Position numbers and translations under genes: made by a program. Positions 1 through 12,800 of a stretch of DNA of 64,000 nucleotides are shown piece by piece. The stretch comes from Lateolabrax maculatus (lineage: Eukaryota; Chordata; Actinopteri; Acropomatiformes; Lateolabracidae), in NCBI GenBank assembly GCA_031216445.1, contig CM062199.1:8894501-8958500 (forward strand), written 5' to 3'. Each line of letters begins with the position of its first letter. Position 1 is the first letter of the stretch. Below the pieces are notes generated by a model. That model had not been told where the DNA came from, made no database searches, and was given only the letters and a program-made list of their open reading frames with translations.

Positions 1-92
1 CGGCGGGTTAATTGAAGTCAGGGGGATTAAAAACGCCTCTGCCATGATCTCTCCGCTTTTCGCTGTAAATACACTATTCAGTATGCAGTGAG

Positions 93-93
<1 letters not shown>

Positions 94-129
<36 letters not shown>
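94..129. repeat. (GT)n microsatellite
   Basis: An uninterrupted GT dinucleotide tract, directly visible. Confidence 0.95.
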
Positions 130-133
<4 letters not shown>

Positions 134-3100
134 TATTTTGTAAAAAGTTGGCCCTCTCCTGTTCTGATAAGGTCTTCCTTGGGGTGAGCCTTTCAATAGA
201 TCACTTTACCTGCCCCAAATGGGAAATTGATTTCCTCCGTTTTTCCTTGCTCTCCCTCAGTGAGGCTAATTAGAAATCACTTGGTGGCCCACTTTCTGAG
301 GGAAATGTATAAACATTGAAGATATCATGTGCATTGTGTCATGTATTGCACATTATATGAGCCTTTGCCATTTCCCCAAGCTCCAACAAATTCTCATTCA
401 TTGTCTCCCCCCCCCCCCCCGCCCCATCTCTATCTGCTTATCTAAACTTTCTGTCTCCCTCTCACTGTAGTGTAGATCTGAGACTGACTGTTAGCTGCGA
501 GCCGGGGCTGTATCTGCTTTTGAATGCTCACCCAGCATTATAAATCAAGACTGTGGGTCCCCCGGGTGCCGTCACCATCGCCATCAGTTCCACTGTTTTA
601 TTCATCCGCTCCTTTGTCTCATCACGATTCTGCCCCACATTAAATTTTGTGTGTGTCTGTGTTGGGGGGGGGGGGTCAGAATGCATTACTGCAGACTGCT
701 GCTAATCCAGGTGGGCTTCGGGGAGTAGGGGGAGGGTGAAAGGTAAAAAGTAGAGACGGATGTGACAAAATTGAGAGAAATGAAGAAAAGGGCTGTGGAT
801 GCAAGAGAGAGAGCTGAGGAGGTTTGAGGTGCAGGGATGGGGAGATTGGAAGAGAAAGTTGTGAGGGAAAATGAGAGCAACCAAGCAAAAGATTGAGAGT
901 TAAAGGCAGGGGAAACTAGAGTAGAATAAGTAAAAGATGGACAACAAAAGTAAACAGCTGTGCAAAAAATGCTGGGGCATAGAAACACTCAACAAAGATG
1001 GTAATTATGAGTAAACAGAGCAGCTGTGAAAAGAGAAAGTCGGAAACCATTTTCATAACCAGTGGTGATCAAAATACACAAATGGACAAATAATAACTCA
1101 CTGTGGTAGATCACTAAAAACCAACCAGTAAAAAAGGCCGTAATTGGCAAGTAATTGTGTGCCCACATTTTCTAACCCAGTTGCTCATATTTTATTCTAA
1201 TGATTCAGCCGTTTTCTGTCCATTCAAGCCTTGGAAGCACTCCAGCTGACAGTCGGCTAACAGTGTGTGCAAAAAATGAGCATGACTTTTACTTCTGGAA
1301 GCCCAAATGCCTTAAATATCTTCTCCCACTATGGGCTCTGTTAATCACTGATGTTTACTCATGGGAGTCTAGACAAATGTTGTGAGTGGCCCTTTTATGA
1401 ATTGCTCCTGTAGATTCTCAGGCCTGTATGGGAGAGGCTGAAGGACCTACACCTGTGAATACATGCACTGAGTGCAGTTGCTGGCACCTGTTGTAGCCAG
1501 CAGAGAGATGAGGCATAATTGATGGTGTTTAAGGAGAAGAAATGTAGATTTAATAATGATTCTTCATAATAATAATGTTTAAGTTTTGGGATCTTTCTCA
1601 ATAATGTGCCATTTTTATTTTGTTGCTTTGCAGAGGAATTAGTTGCAGCAGTCTTTGTGCATGTCCTATCTTTCTCATTTGAATGTTATGGCGGCATAAA
1701 TGAAATGTAAAATTGGCATACTTAGTGTTTTCTGGGCCTTTTTATTCTGTCTAAATATAACAGCTTATACAGTTTAAAAGGACTGCAGAAGTATTGTACC
1801 CTCTATACTATACATGCACACTCTGCATTTCCTTCCCCCTTGCTACCATAAATGCTGCTAAACTAACATTGACAAGGAAATCAAACAGAATTATTTTTCC
1901 TTTTTCTCCCGTTCAAGAAGATAAACTGGTATATACACCTGAGCAAATAAACACGCAGGCACCATTTTGCCCTCCACATCATCTCATCAGCCCACTATAA
2001 AAACAAAGCCCTGTGACAAGCGGTGCTGTCAAATGTGCATATGGTGAACTCGTCGAGTGTGCTATGCTCACAAAGCAGCTGCTTCACTTTGCTCTCACAC
2101 TTATCCGTGCATTACTGAGTGTGTTTGTGTGCCTCTTTGTGTCCCGCGTGTGTGTTTGTATGTGCACATGCGCGTTAGGCCAGGTATACTCTCCGCAGGG
2201 CTCGCTTAACTAAGATTAATTGCACCTAATCCACTGTGCCAGGTGGAACATGGACCCACGATGGGTGCGCTCACACAAACACACTCACAAATAGGCACAC
2301 ACATCCCATTATAGCGGTGCTGCAGAAAATTAGCCTCGTACCTCTCCTGACACCCTGGACCAGACCACAACTCGATACCACCATTTACTTCCCGACAACT
2401 GGCACATTTATCACTGTTCCCTCCTTTCGACAGATGAACACGTGGCCGGACAAAATGCCACGACAGAAGGACAAGCTACCTGCTCTCTTTAATCACCGCC
2501 AGCTGACCTTGACAATTTGTACAAAGAAAGTGTTTGTCCCCTTTTCTGTTTAGAGAAGGAGGAAAGAATGTGCTGTGGTCTTTGACAGTAGTATCCAAGA
2601 TGCAAAATGTCTGTAGCAACACGAGCACTGTGAGGCACAGTGGAGATTTACTGAATTACTGTATATGGGAGTGAGACAAGCAATGATATAACTGAGCAGA
2701 GCAGTATGGTGACATTAATAATTAGCTATAAAAATTAACTAATGTTTTTTGATTATTTGTTTGCATATTCATATTTTATAGTGGAGTATCCATAAATGAA
2801 AACCTGGATATTACCATGCTGTTGACAAATGTAGGCAAGGTCATGACTCATCATTTTCTCCTCCCCTTGAAGATCAATAGTCAAGTCATAGGTCAGCTTT
2901 CCCCCATGCCACCATTATCTCTCACACGCACACACAAACTTAAACACTGTTGTGTGCTCCACTTAGTGTGCTCACTTAGCAAATTACATTCACAGCTAAA
3001 AGACAGGCTGCAGGTCGCCTTCCTTCCTTTCCTTGTTCCTTTCACACTTTCTTCCTCTGCATTTTTTCTCCCTTCACTTCCTTTCTCTATTTCTGTCTCT

Positions 3101-3177
3101 CATGTATGTCATAATGATATTTAGAGGCGGCCCTCTTTAATCTTGTGGCTGTGTTGTCAGATACTGTAGCTACACCA

Positions 3178-3265
3178 CTGCCTCCCAACCTTTTTTTCCC
3201 CTGATGTACCCACTCAGTCGTGTCATATGAACTCAGGCACCCCTTCATCATCACCACCCGTCATG
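3178..3265 (+). repeat. MITE-like fragment
   Basis: CCACTGCCTCCCAACCTTTT followed by CCTGATGTACCC resembles the 'cagtggttcccaaccttttt' terminus of hAT-type MITEs common in vertebrates. Only one end is visible. Confidence 0.5.
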
Positions 3266-3703
3266 TCTCAAATATGTTCATTTGAATTGGTTTTAAACTG
3301 GATAATATTCAACATTATTAATTACTTCAAAGTGGCTATTGTTATATATTTTATACAAATGAACTATCAGTGTTTTAGGTTGGGTTTGTTAGGTTTCTTC
3401 CATATTTGCCAACTATTTCAGCCATTATTTTTGAATAGCAATTTGAACAGTTTATTCTTTCTTTTTTTACCTAGCTATTTCAACCAATTTTCCATTTCTT
3501 TTATTTGACTGCTTAGACTCGTTAGACATGACACATCCTGGGGTTTAGTATGAGAGTCTGTGTGCATAGTTGTTTTTCATCTTGGCTTCTCTTTATTGTC
3601 AGCTGCAGTAAGTGGTGCCTGGGCACCGCCATCACACTCTGTACCTTCTAAAAGCAGCTTTTTCTTACACCCAAATGTACCTGTATGTGTTCACGTGTTC
3701 ATC

Positions 3704-3728
3704 TGTGTGTGTGTGTGTGTGTGTGTGT
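3704..3728. repeat. (GT)n microsatellite
   Basis: A GT dinucleotide run, directly visible. It is followed at about 3781-3806 by (GA)n-like sequence. Confidence 0.95.
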
Positions 3729-6700
3729 ATCTTGCTGGCTGGAGGTGAACATTTCTATGTTGTAGGGGTGGGGGGGTTCAGAGAGAGAGAGAGACAGAGA
3801 GACAGAGGGATTGAGAACAAATAAAATAAATCAATGTAAGGCTTATGTAGGTAACAGAAGGGGCAGTGTCTGTTAGCTCAAGGCCTAATTGGCGTATTGC
3901 ATTGTGCCAGTGGGACAAAACACGCACGGCCTAACGAATTAGACAGAACTTGGCAACTTTGTTGAAGGTTTTGTCTTCAGTGGCTGTTCATAGAGGGAGA
4001 TTTTCAAATTTTGTCAGTGCCTTTTATCATGTTAAATCTGTTACACAGGCAGGGTGGGATGGGAATGGATACAGGCAATAATATGCATTTTCACAATGTC
4101 AAATTTTGTCTCAGCTGTAAACTTTTTTTTAAATATCTCACCTCAAGGGTGCAGGGTACAGACATGGCTGTGCATTTGCCAGATCTAAAGAGTCCTTGAG
4201 AATAACTTTGCGTACCTTTTTTCCCTTTCCATTCATTGCAGAAAATATTTCTTTTCTTTTCTAGCTTGATTGTATTGAAGTCCACAAGGACAGAACTTTC
4301 CCCTCAAATATGAATTATACTGACCCAAAACAAACACAGGGCATCAATAAAACACCGGGTCTTCAGAAGTGGAGGACTCTACAGTACACCACTGATTTGT
4401 AATGTGATGAGAAGACTCAGAGGAAGAGAAAACTGCATTAATATAAAGTATTCTCTCTTCCTGTTCAGGGGATCCAGAGGGGTAGCAAGGTTAAAGGAGG
4501 ATGGGTAAACAGGAAAGCAACAGTGGAACAACAAGGCAGAACAGGCAGCTAGTCTCAAGGCCTTCAAACATCGAGACCTACTTTGTTCTCCACCATAGAC
4601 AATAGCAGCTGTAGTGTTTTGTCTACTTGTATATGGGGTAAAGTCAAGCCAGGTGTATTTATAGAATGCTTAAAAGGATTGTCACAGAGGCTTTTAAAGA
4701 AAACTGAGGATACAAAATAAATGTGTAAACACAGAACCACTCTCAAAACAGCTTAGTCTCAGAAATAAATGAATGTCAGAATAGAGTGCAGAGTAGGTTG
4801 TCAGCTGTGTTGAATGAATGGGTCAAGAGTGTGGACTCATTAGATTAGGGTTGGTGTTCTGAGTCCTGAGGGTAAGATGAAAGACTACACCCTTCTCCAC
4901 TCAGAAAACACTGGCTGGATAAGACGTCTTTAAATTGTAATGCGCCTAAACAGTTGTTCGGTTTTTCTCTTGGCTCTGAACTGTTTCTGAAATGCCAAGA
5001 TGAGCGTGCTTTGCTGTCACCGCGGAGCTCCACTTTAAAAATATGAGGAAGTCATTTAGCACCAGCAAAACTAGCAGTCCTATCAGTCATCCCAAATTGT
5101 TGTTTTTGCGTTTTTCAGAGTCATCTTTGAGTTGATATTGATGGGTCAACTCAAAGTAAAAAAGTATTTTATATGTACAAGAAAGCAAACACATATTTTG
5201 CCATTGCCAAGTTGAACACCACTAATAATCTTTAGAGTGCATTTAAATTGCAGTTGTATAGTTTTGTTCTGGAAGGAAGCTTTGAAGTGTTTTTTTCATC
5301 ACCATTTCTTTTAAATTGTCCACGATAAATGGTCCATCTAAAGCTTGTCATTCTACCTTTATTGCGACTACGAGAGGGAATAATTTCAACTAAATTTAAT
5401 CAGGTTATTTTTGATAAGAATTTAAACTATTCAATTTTTCTCTTCACCAAACTGAGGAAGGTAGGGGAGGGAATTGGAAGGTGAAGGAAATATAGCTCAC
5501 CAAGGTTCAGTGATCTGATATTATTTTATTCTATTATTCATCTGCTAAACTTGACATTAGTGGATATAAACTACGCTTAGTGCTTGTGTGTAAAACCGCA
5601 GCAGATTTTCCAGGCAAGGCCCCGTCAGCCTGTCAAGGTGGTGATTAGAATGTGTCGTGACACACAGATACGTGCGTCCTCACATTCAGAGACACATACA
5701 CACTCGCACACATCTTACTGCCCGCACTGAGATGTTGTGGCCTGCAGCAGCATGCAAGGTCTGATGCAGTTCACCTCTCGTGTCATTGAGTATTAGAGTA
5801 TGGACTATCTGCCTGGTTCATTGCAGAGACACACACACACACTGGTAGTGCTTTGTTGATTTTGACTCCTAACATTACTGCCCCAGGTGAGGAGTTTAGC
5901 TCCAAGCTGATAAATACCTCCACTCCACCACACATACACACAAACACACACACACACACTCGGTTTAGATGTACAGCATGCATCACTAGTACATGGCATC
6001 CTTAGGCTTCACACATCCAACACTTTGTCTTTCTATTACTCTTTCTATACATTGAACCACACAAATCTGCTTCCAAACACATTCCTGCTCTTCCACATTT
6101 TTCTCTATTTTCTCTTTCTCATACTGATTTCATGGTTTCACACATACTCTTTTAAATACACATTCATTTTGTCTCCGTCTTACACACGCACACCATCCCA
6201 TTTCCACTCCCTGTCACACACACACTCTCACACACACACGTACACACAATCAAGCAGCGCGGAGGGAATGGGCAGACTCATTCCCTGTCTGGCCCCGGGA
6301 CCTAGATTGATTGATGGGACAGGCGGCAGGGCAGCATGAATGAGTGAGGAATAGCAAACGGTGGTGCATGCTTCCACCTCCGCGCCTTGATTGTATTGTT
6401 AAATTGGCTATTCTCAGGCTAATGCTGCCTTTAATGTCCACAGAATATTACCGGCTGTCTTTGTAATGCAGCAATGGGGAGCAAGAAGTCCAGCTTTTTT
6501 CTTGAACAGAGAATATAAACTAGCTAAACTAAAAGCTTGCCATGCTGGGACCTACATTTTTTATTTAGGACGGTTGAGTTCTCACTCTGGACAGGATCTA
6601 GATATCAACGGTACTGTCACGATGTTATCATTTGAGCACCCTCCTCACAGGTCTGTTACCCTTAGTTTAAAAAAGGGGGGAGAGAAGGATAGATATCTGC

Positions 6701-7518
6701 TATGTAATGGTGTCTTACCTCTAACTCTGATTTGCTTGTAGTGCAGATCTACATCCATTATTCTCATAAAGTATATTTGTCTTTTCATTTTCTTTTCCCC
6801 AAGATCAATCTAGGAAATATTTGTCAGAAGGTACACTCTGTTCATCAGGGCACTGCTTTCATGCCACACCACATATTGTGAGAGTTTTCCAGATCTCTAG
6901 GCTTTACTACAGCACTCTATTATGGAGTATACACACACAAACCCACCTATGTCAGATGGTCATGGTTTGTTTTGCTATATATTTTTTTTCCAGCTGTAGT
7001 TCTTTGTTCATGAACAAATAAGGTAGTGATCCTGTGGCATTTACAAGGCTCTGTTCTCTGTATTAGATCTGTGGTGGATGAGCTGGCTGGCCTGCCACTG
7101 GCCTATAGTGTCACTCAGCCACCCGAATCTCAGTTTATATATCAAGCTGCATGTCAGTTGGTTGTCTGCATGTGCCTTTTGTCTATTTCTTTCTGACCTG
7201 GGTACAGCGTGTAGTAGTTTGCCTCCTTGAGTCTCTAGTGAAAGCTGAGCATCATCCATAGGTAGAATACAAGTTACACGCTGCCTTCGAAACATGTTGT
7301 TGTAGCTCTATTTCTGTGGTCTGTATACTTTAAATACTACTCCCTGTTTATAACAAGTTAACAAATCAGTTTAACAATTGAACATCCACGAAAGTTTGCA
7401 ATATCATTGTGAGCCAATACATTGTTGTATATTTAGGGGTAGTAAGGCATGAATCTTCCCCAAAGTCACAGTTGGAAATAAAATTCCATTCTTCATCTGT
7501 ATAGATCGCAGGGTGCAG

Positions 7519-7580
7519 GGGGCCAATCCCAGCTGGCATTGGGTGAGAGGCGGGGTACAACGTGGGCAGGTCGTTATCCA
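7519..7580 (+). repeat. Fragment of a dispersed teleost repeat
   Basis: GGGCCAATCCCAGCTGGCAT then TGGGTGAGAGGCGGGGTACA match a widely dispersed fish repeat ('ccagctgacattgggcgagaggcggggtacaccctgg...ggtcg'). Only about 60 bases remain. Confidence 0.7.
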
Positions 7581-9338
7581 AATAGTTATCTATAATTCAG
7601 AAGAACCTCAAGCATTAGCCTTACCATTTGGCTCCAGTATCTGTTTCCGTAACAAATGAGCAAATGATTCGTGTCTCTTGGTGTTTGCTCCATGGGCTCT
7701 TAGACGCTATCGGCTGCTCGATTGACCTACCAGCGTAGGGAAAACACTGCATAGTCATACGTTCTTTGAATCTCTTTGGAACCTGCTCTGCCCTTTTGAA
7801 ATTCTCAGCACTTCATTCACAACCTTCCTGAGATCCATGCCTTTGAATTCAGTCTTAAAATTTTACACCAACAGTTGGAGTGAGTGTAGTTGTAAAGGCC
7901 TGAAGGACATTGGTTTTAATTTAAATTTGTAAAAAAAAAAAAAAAAAATTGAAATCCATCGTGAATCTAAACTTTAAGGTCAGACGAAGGAAAAGTCAAT
8001 GATTTTGAAGCCTTTCTGAATACATCGTAGAGTAGCATGTTAATAGAAATGTAAGGCAAGTAATTGCATATTGTCACTTACCAAGACATGATGGTGTAAA
8101 GTGATTCAGGTTAAACACAGTTTGTAATGTAGTGGGTTATTCAGCAAGGGAAACTTGTTCATTGGCTGATTTTAATCACATTAACACATGCACAGTTGGT
8201 GCATGTATTTTTCAATGTGTTGTTAAACAACCACAGTATCTCATCTATACTCCTCACACTTATTCAGAAGAGCATCATTTTGGAGCGCATCATCTTTTGT
8301 TGCTGTATAACATGTTACATACAGTTTGTAAGTGCACTGACTCCAATAGCAAAGTCCACAAAGTTGTAAACTTGAAGGCATAAAAAAAAACAATGACCAC
8401 AAATCCCATGCATAAGGGGAGTGAAGAAGAGATGCACAGATACGTGTCCATGCAGGCAAAAACCCCACTCCAATGTAATCTATTGAGCCAGTAATAAGTG
8501 ACGAGCTTAAAAGTGAAGTCGTGATTTTATAAAACGAACTGACATTGCAGATAAAGCTGTTGTACAAACATTAAGGCTATAAAGAACTGGGAAGGGAGTT
8601 GGTGTTTAGATAAGACAGAAGAGATAGCTGATTGGTTTTCCTGCCTCTGTTGTCAATCCTCCAGCCTTCAGCTTTCGCTTCAGAGACAGATCACTTTGTG
8701 CACAATTTCCCTGCTAATGATGGGTTGTTGGGGCCAGTATACGCATCAGTGGCGCTCGAGAGGTAAGCACACATACTGATTAGAAGTGCAGAGACAGATA
8801 CAGTAGTTAGGTGGCGGGCTGCCTTGCCTCTCTATTGAGCTCTGTATGCCTTGGGGTCTGTTGCTGGCCTGCCCCTGGGCAGAGCCACTCTCCTTCACAC
8901 CAACTTCTCAGACTGTCACAAACACTCTCTCCTCTCCATCTTGCTCTCTCTTTTGCTTCTTCTGTTACTTGTTTCACCCTCTCCATGTTTTAATTCTCAC
9001 CTACTTCTCATTTGTCACTGTAGACTCAAAATTACGAAGAAGACACTTGAATCTTCTCCCACCTGCTACCCCCACCAGCAATTTATTCTATATTCTATTT
9101 CTATATGAAATATACCATACACAGATTTCCCTAGTGGGTTTGCTTACTAAGAATCACAGCTAAAAAACACACAGTGCCAGACACCATTTGACATCTCCTC
9201 TTCCTGTGGTTTGTCACAGAATTGCTACACCCTCTGCAATCTTTCTTTCCCCCTAATATATACCCTGTCTTCCTCAGTTCCTCTCCTTCCTTCCCATCTC
9301 CTGCCTTCTGTATTCTCCCATCCATTTACTACTACTTT

Positions 9339-10345
9339 GTAGGGGTGGGGGAAAAGTAGCACGTTTTTTGTTTTGTTTTTTTTGAGATTTTGTAATCGAT
9401 TCTTTAATGCCTGAAATGATAAAATCCACATTCGGTTGCGGCGCCGACTAATTAAAAAATCCGATTAATGGAACTGGAGTTACATCTGGGTCACTACTAT
9501 CTTATATACAGTCTGATATATACACATGCAGGGGCCCCAACCCAGAGCCCACAGTGTTGATGTGGTTTTAGCAGAGGAGACCCATAGAAAGGACATTAAA
9601 CAGTGAAACGTACCGACCTGGGCCCAACAAGTAGACCCGCTGCAGACATTTTGCTTCGGTTGGCGGCGTCTTGACAACCGGTGAATTATCTGCAGTCCCG
9701 TTAGCGAGCTAGCTCTCATGCTAAAAACAAGCAGGGTCACACTAGCAGTGACTCCACTCCCGGCAGGATGTCCCCAACTGGAGACTTATAATTTAAAATC
9801 TGAACGTCCGATAACTAAAATCTTTTACATTGTTAAAAACGTACAGCTAAAACAACTATGATCTAAAAGAGTGGCATAAAAGTTGTTTTAAAACTGGATA
9901 AAAATGTAAAGTTTCTGTCAGACAAACATAACGCTGACGCCTCCTCCAATACTAAACCCCTTGTTATGCAGATTATGGATCAGTGCTGTCCCAACAGTAG
10001 CTAGAGACTACACACGACACAGAGACTGTAACACTGCTGCCTCACTTTCATCATTTGTGTCACTCACTGAAGCACCGACAGCACAACAGCTGCTCACACA
10101 CAGAACTTCACCTGTCCACACTGACAACCTCACATGCCAAAATGAACAATCATTTATCATATACTGTGTTATTCTGGGTAGTCAGCATCTTATTTTATTT
10201 TATGGCACTAGCTTGATGAGCAGGGAGAGCTAAATTTAAGTTTTCAGTTTGGTGTAGTGTTATTAAACTAAACAAAAATCGCAATAAACCTAATATCGAA
10301 TTGCAATACTTAAAAATCACAATACTTATTGAATCGAAACTTAAG
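9339..10345. mobile_element. Possible hAT-like non-autonomous DNA transposon
   Basis: The left part starts GTAGGGGTGGGGGAAAAGTA with TGTAATCGATTCTTTAATG. The right end has ATCGCAATAAACC, ATATCGAATTGCAATACTTA and TTGAATCGAAACTTAAGTAT. Such 'atcgcaatac/gaatcg' ends are typical of hAT-like fish elements. The core is of different, less AT-rich composition and has no recognised transposase. Terminal repeats are too decayed to define exact ends. Confidence 0.45.
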
Positions 10346-11725
10346 TATCTTGCTTTTGGCTCAGTGACCATGCCAATAACTAAATAAAAGGCTAGATTAA
10401 AAGGTTAGATTGGTACATCCAGTCCATCCCTGCAGGATGGGCTGTGAATAGGCCCGCCTTTTTGTCCTCATCCAGTGCTCCAATCCAGATGTTGTTGAAA
10501 TTCAGCGAGACTTCATTGTCAGGAGGGAGAGGCTCCTCAGTGCTGCCCTTCTCCTCATGCCGCACTCATGCAGGAGGTTGAATGTGTAATTCTAGGCAGA
10601 CCAGTGCCATTTGTTTTCTGTGTGCAGTACAGCAGAGGCAGTGAAACGAGAAGTGTGTGTGTGTATGTGTGTGTTTGTGGGAGACAGAATAAGTTAATGC
10701 AAATAAACCAGAAAGTATTGTGTGCATGACGGCAGACTCCGCTGATCCTAAAAACACCATTCTGAGACTCTTTTTTTCCTGAGTGCTACTTGATCTCTGA
10801 GAAGTCAAATGCCTACAAGTGACGTCACTCCCTGCTCTACAAAACATCACCACCAGGGGTCGAAAGAAGCCAAAAGACAAACATAACCTTTTGTAATAAA
10901 TTGACATTTCATTTTTTATTCACTCACTTCTTTCTGTTCCCCTCTCTACCCTTTTCCCCGTTATTCATATTTCTCTGTAACACCTTCGTCCTCTCTTTCC
11001 ACTGTCCTCCATCTTCTTTGCTCTTTTCATCTGCTTCCTGCCATCCCTCTTTTCCACCTCTCCAGTTTGTTCTTGTTAACAGCTTCAACAGGAGAAGGAT
11101 GTGCTCTACAGACTGTGGTCTAGGGGGCCACAGCTGCCCAATAACACCCTGATTTATCAACCTCCTCCAGCTAGCTTGCATGGAGATGCTGTTTTGCCCA
11201 CTTGCTTTGGTTGTTACTTACAGCCGCCGAGGCAGGTTGTTTATATTTCTGGCTGCACGTCCTTAGGTTGTGTCTGGCGTAATGAAATGGGTCTCCTCGT
11301 AATGCATCTAGCCCTCTCTCCGGTAGCTGAAACCTGTCTGTGAATCTATCCAGCCGTTTTCTCTCTGCCAGGATATATTTACTGGCATAAGGAATCAAAG
11401 GGGGACTGGTGATCCCAGTTGATGTTTGTTTTAGAAATCTCCACCACAACCACTTGATAACAGAAGATGAAGCTTTTGTTTTTCTCTGTTTCAGTGCATT
11501 TCTCTTTTCACCCGTGTTGCTCTTTTTACATCGTATTTCTCATATTTCTCACATCTTCTCCTTCCCTCCCTCTGTTCATACACCATGTCCATTTCCAGAT
11601 GGAGACCAGATATTTACAGATCCAAAAAATAAATAAAAAAATCCCCAAGCTTATTTTCAATGAAGTTAATTCTGAATTTAAATGTTTCTCTCTCTCTCTC
11701 CATCCCTACCTCTTTCTGCCTCTAG

Positions 11726-11893
11726 TCCAGTACCAGATGGAGATGATGCGTTCTCTTCGTCACGTCAACATTGACCATCTGCATGTGGGCTGGTACCAGT
11801 CCACCTACTATGGCTCCTTTGTCAGCCGAGCGCTGCTCGACTCCCAGTTCAGCTACCAGCACGCCATCGAAGAGTCAGTTGTACTCATCTATG
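11726..11893 (+). CDS. eif3h: eif3h coding exon 3 (second half of MPN domain core)
   Basis: The 168-base exon encodes 56 residues beginning VQYQMEMMRSLRHVNIDHLH and ending VVLIY, equivalent to human eIF3h residues 97-152. The first V codon is split: its G comes from the previous exon. The acceptor is CTAG after a C/T-rich tract with a (TC)n run, and the donor is G|GTAAGC. The segment includes HVGWYQST, which in catalytic JAMM/MPN+ enzymes reads GWYHSHP; the zinc-binding histidines are replaced by Q and T, so this is the non-catalytic MPN type expected of eIF3h. It helps form the eIF3f-eIF3h dimer within the octameric eIF3 core. The sequence is essentially invariant with other vertebrates, so the call is very secure. 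The longer open frame around it (11467-12102) is only intron read-through. Confidence 0.97.
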
Positions 11894-12644
11894 GTAAGCA
11901 GACCCACACAAGACTGGGAATGACTATGTTGATAGTTTTCTTTTTACTCATACCTCCACTCATACAACTGCCCACGATATCATTCCCATATCAGTTTAAA
12001 ACTTTCTATTCGATCAGGGGTACAAGGGACAACTACTGCAAAATGTCCATAGATGGGTCCTGTCACATCCGGTTAAAAATAATATGCTGCTGCCACCATT
12101 AGATTGAAAATACAGCCTATTCTTCACAAACCTTTTGAAAGTAAAGAAAATATTCTGTATTGTAAAAAAATGTATGCTTATGTTGACTTTTGCACTACTT
12201 GTCTCCTACTTGTTACACAACAATACACCACAGCAAATTCCCTGTATGTGAAAACCTACATGGTAATAAACCCGATTCTGTTTCTAAAAGGTTTGGCCAT
12301 ATTGATGCATTAAAGCATTAATGTATTAAAGGTTCTACGAAAGTAGGCCAGCACCAGCTCTACACACTAGTGCCACAAAATGATGCTGAATCTTCATGAA
12401 ACAATGGATAAAACTTACCCTAAAACCCAAAAAGCTTGATCATATTTAAAATACCAGATTTTACTTCTCTGGCACTAAAAATGGCACGGATGGTACGAAG
12501 TAGATAATTTATTTCTTTTTAGTTTCAGCCATAATTACACAATCACAAGGCAATTCATGCAGATCTGCAATATGCATCTTATATCATACAAATCTAAATT
12601 TATACAAATTTAAATTTTTTCGGTCCAAACTGCTATCAACAAGA

Positions 12645-12800
12645 TAGTGGGGGGGTGCATGGGTGGTGCAGAGGTAGTTTGGCGCAGGTCTAACGTCGCC
12701 CGGGGTTAAGCCCTTCCAGTAAATCATCAGTGTCAGGTGAAAAGAAGCTCTCATGGAGGCAGCACAAGTCTTTCTGCAGCCCTTGAAAAGACAACAGCGG
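12645..12800 (+). repeat. Truncated tRNA-derived SINE (probable)
   Basis: The head, with GGTGGTGCAGAGGTAG and later CCCGGGGTTAAGCCC, resembles the degenerate A-box and B-box region of tRNA-derived fish SINEs. The following GTGAAAAGAAGC and TCTTTCTGCAGCCCTT resemble the body of a family common in teleosts. The match is from memory and the copy is diverged, so family and borders are uncertain. Confidence 0.45.

Larger units (their letters stand above)
1..11725 (+). other. eif3h: eif3h intron 2, 3' portion (no coding exon seen)
   Basis: No reading frame here resembles the missing eIF3h exons 1-2 or any other protein I recognise. The contents are simple repeats ((GT)n at 94-129 and 3704-3728, poly-C near 409-420, poly-G near 664-674, poly-A at 7931-7949), a purine-rich stretch at 716-925, pyrimidine-rich stretches at 8880-9320 and 10910-11080, repeat fragments at 3178-3265 and 7519-7580, and a hAT-like unit at about 9339-10345. 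The acceptor at its end is a good pyrimidine tract followed by CTAG. Calling it intron rather than upstream DNA follows from exon 3 starting inside a codon. An unrelated nested gene cannot be fully excluded. Confidence 0.8.

Noticed and set aside
11467..12102. 211-residue plus-strand open frame
   Set aside because: It contains eif3h exon 3 (11726-11893), bounded by good splice sites; the flanks are intron.
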